A stretch of DNA of 62,608 nt from Erysipelotrichaceae bacterium (GTDB lineage Bacteria; Bacillota_I; Bacilli_A; RFN20; CAG-826): NCBI GenBank assembly GCA_015058945.1, contig SVBF01000007.1:197850-260457 (forward strand), in the 5' to 3' direction. The notes beneath the pieces were generated by a model. The model was not told where the DNA came from. It did not search any database and worked only from the letters and a program-made list of their open reading frames with translations. A program made the translations under genes and the position numbers. Numbering within the stretch: the first letter of the stretch is position 1; every line of letters begins with the position of its first letter. This document shows positions 14,488 to 23,197 of the stretch, piece after piece.

Positions 14488-16110
14488 TCACATCTTCTCG
14501 GGAGAAGAGACCCCTAAGATTCCCAAGGCGTTATGCAGGGTGATCTTGGCGGCTTTCACCAAGGAGAGACGTGAACGGGTTAAGGGGAGATTGTCGCGGT
14601 CGATGACGCGATTATGGGCGTAGAACTCATGCACGAGCTCCGCGAGTTTATGGATATAGGCGCAGAGGCGATAGGGGGCGCGCTCCCTGGCCGCGCCTTC
14701 GATCGCGTTACCAAAATCGGCGATGTGCTTGAGGATGGCCGTTTCGTAATCGTTGCTTAGCAACGCGCCGTCGCCATCGATCCCGATGTCCTGCCCTAGC
14801 GTGAGCAATGAGCAGCAGCGGGCGTGGGCGTACTGAGCATAGTAGACAGGGTTGGACGAGGATTGTTCCAAGGCCAGATTGTAATCGAAGTCGAGATGGG
14901 TGGATGGGGAGCGTTCGACGAAGAGGTAACGCACCGCGTCGACCCCCACTTCCTCCACGAGTTCATGATGGGAGATGGCCTTGCCGGTACGCTTGGACAT
15001 CTTCACCTCGACGCCATCGCGGTAGGTCTTCACCATCTGGATGAGGTCGACTTCGAGGCGACTAGGATCATAGCCCTTCATGGCCAGGGCCGACTTCATG
15101 CGATTGATGTAGCCGTGATGGTCCGCGCCGAGGACGTCGATGAGCAAGTCATAGCCGCGCGCCATCTTGTCATAATGGTAAGCGATGTCCGGCATGAAAT
15201 AGGTGTATTGGCCGTTGCTCTTGACGATCGGGCGGTCCTTATCGTCCAAGAAGGCGCTGGTCCTTAGATATGTCGCGCCATCTTTCTGATAGGTGTATTT
15301 CTTGAGGCCCTCGATCACCTTGCCGAGGTCGTACTTTTTACGGATTTCGGATTCGTAGGAGAAGCGATCGAAGTGGATGCGGAAGTTATCGAGTTCGTTC
15401 TTGATCTTCTTCAGCTCGGCATCGATGCCATAACGGATGAAGAAATCGTGGCTTTCTTGGTTATCGACGAGGTACTTGTCACCGAACTCCTCGCGGACTT
15501 GCTTCGCGATGTCGATGAGGTCGACGCCATGGTAGTCGTCATCGCCGAGGACGAGCGGCTCGCCATAGAGCTCGTGGTAACGGGCGCGGAGCGAGTTGCC
15601 CAAGTGCTCGACTTGGTTGCCGCAGTCGTTGACGTAATATTCGCGGGTGACGTCATAGCCGTCCCAGATCAGGATTTCGGCGAGGGAATCGCCAAAGGCT
15701 CCGATGCGGGTATGACCGAGGTGAATGTCACCGGTCGGGTTGGCGGAGAAGAACTCCAGGTTCACCTTCACGCCCTTTTTCACCTGACGGCCATAGTCGT
15801 CACCAAGGCGGAAGACTTCCGAAAGGACGCCAGTCATCGCGTCGGCGTGGAGGAAGAAGTTGATGAAGCCCGGGCCCGCGACCTCGATTTTGTCGATGGT
15901 CGGGTCGGAGATCCTCCCTGCGAGCTCCAAGGCGAAATTGCGCGGGATGAAGCCGAGCGATTTGCCATAGCGGAGGGCGAGGTTGGTCGCATAGTCGCCA
16001 TGGGCGGGGTCTTTGCTGCGCTCAAGGACGACGTCGCTTGGGGTGAGCGAAAGACCATAGGCCTTCATCGCCTCAATCAATATGGATTTCAGTGTTTCTT
16101 CGTTGCTCAT
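14488..16110 (-). CDS. argS: Arginyl-tRNA synthetase
   Basis: Class I synthetase charging tRNA-Arg. The HIGH-type motif is HLGHTR near residues 130-135 after the signature SANPTGD; the KMSK-type motif is KMSKRTG near 365; the C-terminal anticodon-binding DALR domain is complete. Length is 540 residues. The ATG has an AAAGGGA site. ispF ends 3-4 nt upstream on the same strand, so ychF-ispF-argS-rpoE form an apparent operon. Confidence 0.97.
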   Translation of the reverse strand: MSNEETLKSILIEAMKAYGLSLTPSDVVLERSKDPAHGDYATNLALRYGKSLGFIPRNFALELAGRISDPTIDKIEVAGPGFINFFLHADAMTGVLSEVFRLGDDYGRQVKKGVKVNLEFFSANPTGDIHLGHTRIGAFGDSLAEILIWDGYDVTREYYVNDCGNQVEHLGNSLRARYHELYGEPLVLGDDDYHGVDLIDIAKQVREEFGDKYLVDNQESHDFFIRYGIDAELKKIKNELDNFRIHFDRFSYESEIRKKYDLGKVIEGLKKYTYQKDGATYLRTSAFLDDKDRPIVKSNGQYTYFMPDIAYHYDKMARGYDLLIDVLGADHHGYINRMKSALAMKGYDPSRLEVDLIQMVKTYRDGVEVKMSKRTGKAISHHELVEEVGVDAVRYLFVERSPSTHLDFDYNLALEQSSSNPVYYAQYAHARCCSLLTLGQDIGIDGDGALLSNDYETAILKHIADFGNAIEGAARERAPYRLCAYIHKLAELVHEFYAHNRVIDRDNLPLTRSRLSLVKAAKITLHNALGILGVSSPEKM

Positions 16111-16113
16111 GGT

Positions 16114-16590
16114 CTAATCCCTTTCTACGAGTACGACCGCGTTGGTGCGGATCGCTTTGCCTTCCCCTACCGCATCGACTCCTTCGTTGGTCTTGGCCTT
16201 CACGCTGACAAAGTCCAAGGGCAAGCCAAGCAGGGAGGCAAGGCTTTCGCGGATGGTCTCGATGTGTGGTTTTAATTTCGGCGCCTGCGTCACGATGTTG
16301 CAGTCGACGTTGATGATTCGATAGCCCTTTTCTGCGGCGATTTCCACGCAACGCAGCATTATTTTCTTCGAATCGATGCCTTTGATGGACATGTCTTCCG
16401 GCGGGAAGACGTGGCCGATGTCACCCGAGGCGGTGGCCCCAAGAATCGCGTCGGCGATGGCGTGTAGGACCGCGTCCCCGTCCGAATGACCAAGCAGGCC
16501 ATAAGGATGCGGGATGGTCACTCCGCCCAAGACCAAAGGGCGGCCTTCAACGAGGAGATGGATGTCTTCCCCAATACCGACGCGGATCAT
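16114..16590 (-). CDS. ispF: 2-C-methyl-D-erythritol 2,4-cyclodiphosphate synthase
   Basis: Fifth enzyme of the MEP isoprenoid pathway; forms the cyclodiphosphate in a trimer with zinc. Metal-binding GIGEDIHLL is at residues 5-13 (the usual motif is G-x-G-x-D-x-H), GHSDGDAVLHA near 34-44, and the C-terminal KAKTNEGVDAVGEGKAI is the family signature. At 158 residues it is full length. Overlaps the end of ychF by 4 nt. No other MEP gene lies in the window; MiaA uses the pathway's product DMAPP. Confidence 0.95.
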   Translation of the reverse strand: MIRVGIGEDIHLLVEGRPLVLGGVTIPHPYGLLGHSDGDAVLHAIADAILGATASGDIGHVFPPEDMSIKGIDSKKIMLRCVEIAAEKGYRIINVDCNIVTQAPKLKPHIETIRESLASLLGLPLDFVSVKAKTNEGVDAVGEGKAIRTNAVVLVERD

Positions 16591-17696
16591 ACGTTGAAGC
16601 GGAAGAAGACGACGTCGCCGTCTTTCATCCGGTAGTCCTTTCCTTCGATGCGGAGTTTGCCCGCCTCTTTCACCGCGGCTTCGGAACCGAGGAGTTTGAA
16701 CTGTTCGAAGTCATAGCACTCGCACTTGATGAAGCCCTTCTGGAAGTCGGTGTGGATGATGCCGGCGCATTCGGGCGCGGTGGCGCCATTGGGGAAGGTC
16801 CAGGCGCGGCATTCGTCCTTACCGGCGGTGAAGAAGGTGGAGAGATTTAGAAGCTTATAGGAAGCCTTGACGAGTTTGTCGAGGCCGGATTCGGTCGCGC
16901 CGAGTGTGGCGAGGAATTCCGCGCGTTCCGCCGGTTCGAGGAGCGAGAGCTCATACTCGATTTGGCAGGAGACGGGGATGCATTGCGCCCCTTGCTCGGC
17001 GGCTATGGAAGCGACGGTTTGGTAATGCTTGCAAGAGAGGAGGTCGGAATAATCCTCATCGGAGACGTTTGCGACATAGAGGATCGGCTTCAGGGTCAAA
17101 AGGAAGAAGTTCTTTTTGGCGTAAGCGACCTGCTCCTCACTGAGCGATTTGCATAGACGCGCGGGAAGTCCTTGGGAGAGCGTTTCCTTCAAGGGAGTCA
17201 GGATCGCCATCTCATATAGGGCGGTCTTGTCCTTGCTTAGGCGTGCCTTTTGTTCGACGCGTCCGATGCGCTTTTCCACGGCGTCGAGGTCCGCCATCGA
17301 AAGCTCTAAGTCGATGATTTCGATGTCGCGCTTAGGGTCGACCGATTCCTCGACGTGGATGATCTCGCTCGATTCGAAGCAGCGAACGACTTCGACGATC
17401 GCGTCGGATTCGCGGATGGCGGCGAGGAATTGGTTGCCGAGGCCTTCGCCTTTGCTCGCGCCTTTGACGAGGCCGGCGATGTCATAGAACTCGAAGGTCG
17501 CGTTGACTTTCTTCAGGGGTTGGAACTTTTCGCAAAGATAGTCGAGCCGTTCGTCCGGAACGATGACCACGCCGGTATTCGGCTTAATGGTGGCGAAAGG
17601 ATAGTTCGCCGCCTCCACGCGCGAATTGGTGATGGCGTTGAAGAGTGTGGACTTCCCGACGTTGGGAAGACCGACGATTCCGGCTTTTAGTGACAT
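16587..17696 (-). CDS. ychF: YchF/OLA1-type ribosome-binding ATPase
   Basis: Obg-related P-loop NTPase that prefers ATP and binds the ribosome. P-loop GLPNVGKST (residues 8-16), switch motif [10 protein letters not shown] near 71-80, the NxxE-type specificity region NVSDED (in place of NKxD) near 208, and a C-terminal TGS-like domain ending [10 protein letters not shown]. It has 369 residues. AGGAGG precedes the ATG. Divergence of the NKxD motif is what separates YchF from true GTPases. Confidence 0.96.
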   Translation of the reverse strand: MSLKAGIVGLPNVGKSTLFNAITNSRVEAANYPFATIKPNTGVVIVPDERLDYLCEKFQPLKKVNATFEFYDIAGLVKGASKGEGLGNQFLAAIRESDAIVEVVRCFESSEIIHVEESVDPKRDIEIIDLELSMADLDAVEKRIGRVEQKARLSKDKTALYEMAILTPLKETLSQGLPARLCKSLSEEQVAYAKKNFFLLTLKPILYVANVSDEDYSDLLSCKHYQTVASIAAEQGAQCIPVSCQIEYELSLLEPAERAEFLATLGATESGLDKLVKASYKLLNLSTFFTAGKDECRAWTFPNGATAPECAGIIHTDFQKGFIKCECYDFEQFKLLGSEAAVKEAGKLRIEGKDYRMKDGDVVFFRFNV

Positions 17697-17749
17697 TGCA
17701 TACCTCCTGCGGGCGAAAGCATTTTACGCTCACTCCCACGCGTATGAAA

Positions 17750-17788
17750 GCAAAAAAGAGAAAACCGGACGACATATTGTCCCCCGGT
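17750..17788 (-). terminator. Terminator of the cold-shock gene
   Basis: ACCGG (17764-17768) pairs with CCGGT (17784-17788), with inner GACA/TGTC pairing; on the minus strand it is followed by TTTTCTCTTTTTT. Confidence 0.8.
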
Positions 17789-17828
17789 CTGTTCTATTGA
17801 CTGAACGAATGCGTATCGCAATCGACTC

Positions 17829-18029
17829 TTAGGCGATCTTGGTCACCTTGCAAGCCCTAGGGCCACGAGTGGATTCTTCGGTTTCGAATTCGACCTGTTC
17901 GCCTTTCTCGGCAGTCTTGAAGTCATCCATCACGATGGCCGAATAATGGAAGAAATAATCTTTGCCATCTTCACCGTGGATGAATCCAAAGCCTTTTTCT
18001 TTGTCGAACATTTTGACAGTACCCTTCAT
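17829..18029 (-). CDS. csp: Cold-shock protein (CspA/B family)
   Basis: Single OB-fold RNA chaperone of 66 residues. The RNA-binding motifs are KGFGFIHGED (RNP1-like, residues 12-21) and DYFFHYSAI (RNP2-like). The start at 18029 (MKGTVKMFD) is supported by an AGAAGGGAG site; a longer upstream frame has no such support. The gene is single, with its own terminator. Confidence 0.95.
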   Translation of the reverse strand: MKGTVKMFDKEKGFGFIHGEDGKDYFFHYSAIVMDDFKTAEKGEQVEFETEESTRGPRACKVTKIA

Positions 18030-18119
18030 GAGTGCTCCCTTCTTTATCTTGTTGTTCAAAGTACGGGGCAATGTTACACCGATTTATTGCCCTTCAAACC
18101 CACTCGGAAATACTTTTTT

Positions 18120-20897
18120 TCATTTTTTTCTAAGTAAATTGATAGAAATTCCCAACATAATAATCGCCGTGAAAATAACCCCGGCGATCACGACAGTCAA
18201 TAATGGGGAAAAAGGTACATTTAAGGCGAGACGTGTATGGAAAGAGCTCGCCAAATATAGCTGTGTGAAAAATGCGGAACAGGTCACCGTCACCAGACTC
18301 CCGACGATGGCGACGACGCCATAAAGCCCGCCATAAGCGCAATACACCCGAATCACGTCTCCCTTGCTTAACCCGAGGACGTGGAAGAGTTCCGCCTCGG
18401 ACCTATTCTCACCGATCGTGATGGTCATGACGATGAGGAAGAGCAACGCGGACATGGCCAAAGCGATGAAGGAGAAGGCGGTCAAAATGGTCCCGACGTA
18501 ACTTAACGTCGTCTCGATGGACGAAGCGATCTCCTCGGCGGGGTTGGTGAACTCATAATTCGGGAAGCTTTTCTCTAGGGTTGCCACCACTTCTTTGGGC
18601 TCGCATCCTTCCCGTAACGAAAACACGGCCCCGTAAGGCTCCAAGGCGAACGAGGACACGCCGAGGGAAAGGTAGAAGTCCACCGTCCAATCGTCCGCGA
18701 CAAAAAGCGTGTCGTAGTCGCATCTTCTCGTCCCCACCACTTTCAAGGCGGCTTTGCCAAAGCGTCGAACAAAGATCGTCCCCACTTCCTCCGCCGCGAT
18801 TTCCGCGGCCACGTATACCTCTTTTGGCCTGCCCCACGCTTCATATAGATCGGCGGAAATCATGCATTCTTCCACCCCGATCGGAACCGGTGATGGGCCA
18901 CTTAAATCCGAGCTGATCCGAAGCCCTCCCACACCCATCCGGAATACCGAGCCATCCTTTGTCCCCTCGATCTCCTCGCCGGGCAAAAATGCGCTTTCCC
19001 TCGGCAAATCGCTATAGGCATCGATCACCTGGGTCGCCCGCTCCTCGTCGATGCAAAGAAAGAACTTTTGGGCAAAGCCCATCACCACCGAACTCGACTC
19101 CGCGTAATAGGAAGCTTGCGTCACCGGTTCCCTCCCCACGATATCCTTTGAGATGGCCATGCATTCGTCCAAAGTGGAGAAACCGACCCCGGTCTTGTCC
19201 GCACCATAAAGGAAAAGCCGGTCGACCGATAACTCTTCGGGGCTTTGGTAAATGGAAGGGTTATGGGCATAGCCTCCCCGTTCATAGATGAGGTGCCCCA
19301 AGTTCTCGTCGCGTCGGGCGAGGCGGACAAAGTCCTCGATCGGGCAAGTCAGGCTGACAAAGGGAATTTCAAAGACCCATTGCGGGTTCGGCGTCTCCTC
19401 CGTTAGCGAGGAACGGAATCGGAGCTGGTCGAGGAAGATCTTCCGGTTCCACCGATGGTCGAGATGAAAGATACACGGTGTCTCCGTTTCCACCACCCCG
19501 ACCACGGAAAAAAGCTCTTGGTCATCAAAACCGATTTCATAATTCGCGATGTTGAGGCATAGGGTCAGACCATGTGCGTCGATATAGTCACCCAGCGATT
19601 GATAATCACGGAGAATATGAAGATTCAGGCAGGTCGTGAACATGTTTTGATAGGGAAGGCCAAGGACGATTTGGTCTGCGTAGAGGATGGCCGGAGTCCG
19701 AGGATAGACCATCGGGGAAACCTCATTGTCGAGCCAGCGGAAATCGTTGATGGAACGGACGCTAAAATCGTCGAGCCGCACCGTCTCCACCCCAGAGGAA
19801 TACGTGAAGTCGTTTCGGTCGATGAACCAAGATTCGTAATCCATATGCAGATCCGTACCATAGTCGCGGACCATGTCACCATATTCCTCCACGATGTATT
19901 CGCATTCGTCGAGCCCCGCCCCATAGACGGCGCCGATCGGAGAGTCGTTGCCGCCGCGAGGCATCATCACTAAGGCATTCGGAGGTACCAGGCTACCTAA
20001 GGCGTTATTTAGCTCATCCGAGATTGAGGAGGAGATATACGTTGCTAAGCCTAACCCGGATAAACCGATAGAAATCGCGGCCTCGGAAATCAAGGAACGC
20101 CATTTCTTGGCTTTCGCCGCTTGGAAGGCATGGGCCAGCAAAAACCGGAAGCTTAGGTGAGGAGTTCGTTTTCTTTCACGTAAGAAGAAAGAACGCGGCG
20201 GAGACACTTTGACCTGTTCGGCACACTTTCCCTTGGTCTCGATTTTCCCATCGCGGATCGTCAAAACCTCGTCGCAGTATCCGCGGGTGAGCTCTTCGTC
20301 ATGGCTCACGACCACGACCAGGCGTTCAGAAGAAATGCGCCGGAGCAAGGCAAACACTTCCTCCGACCTTTTGGCGTCGAGTGCGCCGGTAGGTTCGTCA
20401 CAAAGCAAAACCTTGGGGTCGTTACAAAGGGCGCGGGCAAGGGCGACGCGTTGTTTCTCCCCGCCGGAAAGGGTGTTTGTCTTTTGCTTCGCCTTCTTCT
20501 CTAGCCCAAAGAAGGAAAGCAAGTCATGAACCTTTCTCTTCTTCTTGGCTTTGGGCGCTTGATATATGGCGTCGGCGATAGCCATCACATTTCCCTCGAC
20601 CGTCTCGAGTTCGAGGAGTCGGAAGTTCTGGAACACGTATCCGACATAGCGCAGACGAAAGCGACGCCTCCTGCCATCCCCCATCTTTTTGTAGTCCTTG
20701 CCTAGCGCGAGGAACTTCCCCGCGTATCCGTCATCGAGTCCGGATAGGATGTTGAGAAGGGTCGACTTCCCCGATCCAGACGGACCGACGATGCCGACCA
20801 TGCCACGAAGAGGCAAATCCAGATCGATGCCCTTAAGGACGACCGTCGATCCGAATGCCCGCCTCAGATTACGGGCTTGAAAACAAAGCCTACTCAT
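18120..20897 (-). CDS. ABC transporter: ATPase fused to FtsX-type permease, large partner
   Basis: 925 residues. Residues 1-225 are an ABC ATPase of the MacB/LolD class: Walker A GPSGSGKST (38-46), signature LSGGEKQR and Walker B LLCDEPTGALD. A first membrane helix near residues 265-290 is followed by about 500 residues of predicted extracytoplasmic domain and three membrane helices at the C-terminus (about 815-920), the MacB/FtsX topology. Such proteins act in extrusion by mechanotransmission, in peptide or lipoprotein release, or in antimicrobial peptide resistance. It overlaps the companion gene by 8 nt. No sensor kinase or substrate gene lies beside the pair, so the substrate is unknown. 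Confidence 0.88.
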   Translation of the reverse strand: MSRLCFQARNLRRAFGSTVVLKGIDLDLPLRGMVGIVGPSGSGKSTLLNILSGLDDGYAGKFLALGKDYKKMGDGRRRRFRLRYVGYVFQNFRLLELETVEGNVMAIADAIYQAPKAKKKRKVHDLLSFFGLEKKAKQKTNTLSGGEKQRVALARALCNDPKVLLCDEPTGALDAKRSEEVFALLRRISSERLVVVVSHDEELTRGYCDEVLTIRDGKIETKGKCAEQVKVSPPRSFFLRERKRTPHLSFRFLLAHAFQAAKAKKWRSLISEAAISIGLSGLGLATYISSSISDELNNALGSLVPPNALVMMPRGGNDSPIGAVYGAGLDECEYIVEEYGDMVRDYGTDLHMDYESWFIDRNDFTYSSGVETVRLDDFSVRSINDFRWLDNEVSPMVYPRTPAILYADQIVLGLPYQNMFTTCLNLHILRDYQSLGDYIDAHGLTLCLNIANYEIGFDDQELFSVVGVVETETPCIFHLDHRWNRKIFLDQLRFRSSLTEETPNPQWVFEIPFVSLTCPIEDFVRLARRDENLGHLIYERGGYAHNPSIYQSPEELSVDRLFLYGADKTGVGFSTLDECMAISKDIVGREPVTQASYYAESSSVVMGFAQKFFLCIDEERATQVIDAYSDLPRESAFLPGEEIEGTKDGSVFRMGVGGLRISSDLSGPSPVPIGVEECMISADLYEAWGRPKEVYVAAEIAAEEVGTIFVRRFGKAALKVVGTRRCDYDTLFVADDWTVDFYLSLGVSSFALEPYGAVFSLREGCEPKEVVATLEKSFPNYEFTNPAEEIASSIETTLSYVGTILTAFSFIALAMSALLFLIVMTITIGENRSEAELFHVLGLSKGDVIRVYCAYGGLYGVVAIVGSLVTVTCSAFFTQLYLASSFHTRLALNVPFSPLLTVVIAGVIFTAIIMLGISINLLRKK

Positions 20898-22917
20898 CGC
20901 GAAGTTCCTCCGCTAACGAGATCCGCTTGTTGACCGCAATCGGGATCACTGAGGCGATTAAGCCAAAAATAATCGCACCGACGACTAAGGCGATCGGCAC
21001 GAGATAAGGGATGCCCAAAAATGAGCCTAGCGGCATCTTCAAAAGGTCATGAACATCGAATTGCCGTAACAGCAAATGGTTTAAAAAACGTTGCAAAAAC
21101 GGGCTGAATATCAAAGAGAACGCCGCAGAAAGCGCGCATAATGCAGCAGATTCCATTATATAGATTGAAAACGCCTCGCCTCGCTTTGCGCCCAAGACCA
21201 AAAGCAAGGCCGACTCCTTCTTTCCCTCCACAAACGAGGAGAAGGAAGCCATCCCCAATATCAAGGCCAGGCCAATGAAGGCAAGGCAAACGAACAGGGA
21301 CAATGAGGACACGAAAGCGCTGGAAAGTGAGGAAAAGGATTTCCATAGCGAATAGGCATCGGAGGTTAGTTCCAGGTCCGAATCCCCTTTCTCAATGAGG
21401 TGATAGACCGATGCGACTTGCTTTGGGTCGCTAAGGAACATGAGGCGGTCATAGGAGGCGTATGGCGAGTCCTCGCTTGAGGTTCGAACGAAGGAGACAA
21501 TGTCCTCTGAATCCCCGTTCTCGTCGATCAAGTCGATCGTCGATAAATGACGTTCCAATAAGGGCAAGGAATAGTAGACGCGCGGGACGTTGAGGAACCC
21601 GAATTCCTTGACGACCGCCACGAGGCGTAGCTTCGCCTCGACGAACACTTCGTTCCCCTTGCCGCCGAAAGAAACCGTCGAGCGCTGTGAAACCACCACT
21701 TCCTCGCCAAAGCATTCTTTCCCATAACGGCGGATGAATTCCTCGTTCACCACGCACTCGTCGAATCTTAACCCCGAGGGTTTCTCTCCGCGCGAGATCA
21801 ATGTATCGCCATGTTGCGTGAGGGTGATGTCCCATATCGGGCAGAACGAACACGGCTCTTTCACGTCTTCCCCGATGCGAAAAGGCATCGCCATGGGAAA
21901 GAAATATCCGTAGTCCGGCGATAACTCGAAGCCGCCAAGCCCGCTTAGCTCTTCCCGCGTCTCCTCCTCACTGGGCGAAGTCCGTTTAACCAAAGTCAAC
22001 GTGGACCCAGGCAAATGGACCTCGCTCCTACGGCTGACTTTGGCGGAAAGGTAATTGAGGGTGTTTTGCTGCTCCGCCTCCATCGCCGGCATGTTGCCCT
22101 GCAGATAGCCAAACCCCATGAGCAAAGAAAGGAAGCCGACCATGCCCGCGAGGAAGCACATCGAATCCTTGAAGGCGTTGCGTTTCAGGTTCCTCCAAAA
22201 GAAAGTCCATAGCCATCCGTGGCGCCGTCCTTTTCTCTTCTTGGGTTCCCGTTTCGTTTGGGAAGCGTTTAGGGCCCCGCTCACTTTCCCATCCTCGATC
22301 CAAAGGCGCTTATCTGCATAGACATCCACCAAAGCCCGGTTATGGGAAACCATGATGACGAGGCGGTCCTTGGAGATGCGCTTAAGGGCATCCATGACTT
22401 TGATGGAATTCGTTTCGTCAAGCGCCCCGGTCGGTTCGTCGGCGAATACCACCCTAGGATCATTGATGAGTGCCCGGCAGATCGCGACCCTCTGCTTTTC
22501 GCCTCCAGATAAGGCTTTCACATCCCGATGCGCGAGATCTTTTAGGCCGAACGATGCAAGAAGCGCGAGCGCCCGTTTCTTTCCCCCACCCCTCATCTTC
22601 GCGGGCAAGGCGACGTTATCCACCACGCTCATGCCGTCGATGAGGTTGTAATGCTGAAAGACCATCCCGCCATATTCGCCGACGAAGGGCAAAGCGCGGC
22701 GAGAAACCTTTTTGCCAAGGTAATAGACATTCCCAACCGAGGGATTCTCGATGCCGGACAAAAGGTGGAGCAACGTCGATTTGCCTGACCCGGATTTTCC
22801 CTCGATCGCGATGAGGCCGCGATCTGGAAAGCGGATGGAACAAGGGCGTAACGCCCAAAAGGGCCCGCTTGAGGTTTGATATCGTTTGCCGATGTGGCGA
22901 GCATGGAGCAAGTACAT
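20890..22917 (-). CDS. ABC transporter: ATPase fused to FtsX-type permease, small partner
   Basis: 675 residues with the same layout as the following gene: Walker A GKSGSGKST (40-48), signature LSGGEKQR (136-143), Walker B VVFADEPTGALD (156-167), a membrane helix near 255-275, an external domain of roughly 250 residues and three C-terminal helices (about 530-670). First gene of a two-gene operon; a GTAGGAGG site precedes the ATG. The two proteins probably form a heterodimer. Predicted external domains differ greatly in size between the two, so the complex would be asymmetric. Confidence 0.88.
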   Translation of the reverse strand: MYLLHARHIGKRYQTSSGPFWALRPCSIRFPDRGLIAIEGKSGSGKSTLLHLLSGIENPSVGNVYYLGKKVSRRALPFVGEYGGMVFQHYNLIDGMSVVDNVALPAKMRGGGKKRALALLASFGLKDLAHRDVKALSGGEKQRVAICRALINDPRVVFADEPTGALDETNSIKVMDALKRISKDRLVIMVSHNRALVDVYADKRLWIEDGKVSGALNASQTKREPKKRKGRRHGWLWTFFWRNLKRNAFKDSMCFLAGMVGFLSLLMGFGYLQGNMPAMEAEQQNTLNYLSAKVSRRSEVHLPGSTLTLVKRTSPSEEETREELSGLGGFELSPDYGYFFPMAMPFRIGEDVKEPCSFCPIWDITLTQHGDTLISRGEKPSGLRFDECVVNEEFIRRYGKECFGEEVVVSQRSTVSFGGKGNEVFVEAKLRLVAVVKEFGFLNVPRVYYSLPLLERHLSTIDLIDENGDSEDIVSFVRTSSEDSPYASYDRLMFLSDPKQVASVYHLIEKGDSDLELTSDAYSLWKSFSSLSSAFVSSLSLFVCLAFIGLALILGMASFSSFVEGKKESALLLVLGAKRGEAFSIYIMESAALCALSAAFSLIFSPFLQRFLNHLLLRQFDVHDLLKMPLGSFLGIPYLVPIALVVGAIIFGLIASVIPIAVNKRISLAEELRDE

Positions 22918-22956
22918 AAAAAGCCTCCTACACCTACGTATAGGAAGCTAATTCGG

Positions 22957-22975
22957 TTTTTTGCTCAAAAACTTA
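22957..22975. repeat. Shared palindromic element, copy 1
   Basis: TTTTTGCTCAAAAACTT (22958-22974) occurs again at 31173-31189. This copy overlaps the DUF951 stop codon and lies 40 nt upstream of the ABC transporter operon. The core TTTTTG-CT-CAAAAA is palindromic. Confidence 0.6.
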
Positions 22976-23197
22976 ATCTTTTCCCGGTACCAGCGGGGCT
23001 TCGTGATGGACGAGCACCTTCTTGATCTTCCCGTTGAACTTGTCGCGGTCGATCATCATCACGTTGCCACAACCGAGGCACATGATCTTTATGTCGGCGC
23101 CGACGCGGACGATCTGGAATCGCTTGCTACGGGCGAAGCAAGGGTGGGGACGCTTCATCTCCACCTCGTCGTAAAGCTGGTATGGGATCACCGTCAT
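22973..23197 (-). CDS. DUF951 family protein
   Basis: 74 residues. The pattern YDEVEMKRPHPC, then IVRVGADIKIMCLGCG, matches DUF951, a small Firmicutes family of unknown function. Three cysteines are visible (HPC, then CLGC), which could bind a metal. It overlaps the end of fhs by 4 nt and is the second gene of that operon. In other Firmicutes this family often lies next to ychF or parB; here it is beside fhs. Confidence 0.85.
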   Translation of the reverse strand: MTVIPYQLYDEVEMKRPHPCFARSKRFQIVRVGADIKIMCLGCGNVMMIDRDKFNGKIKKVLVHHEAPLVPGKD

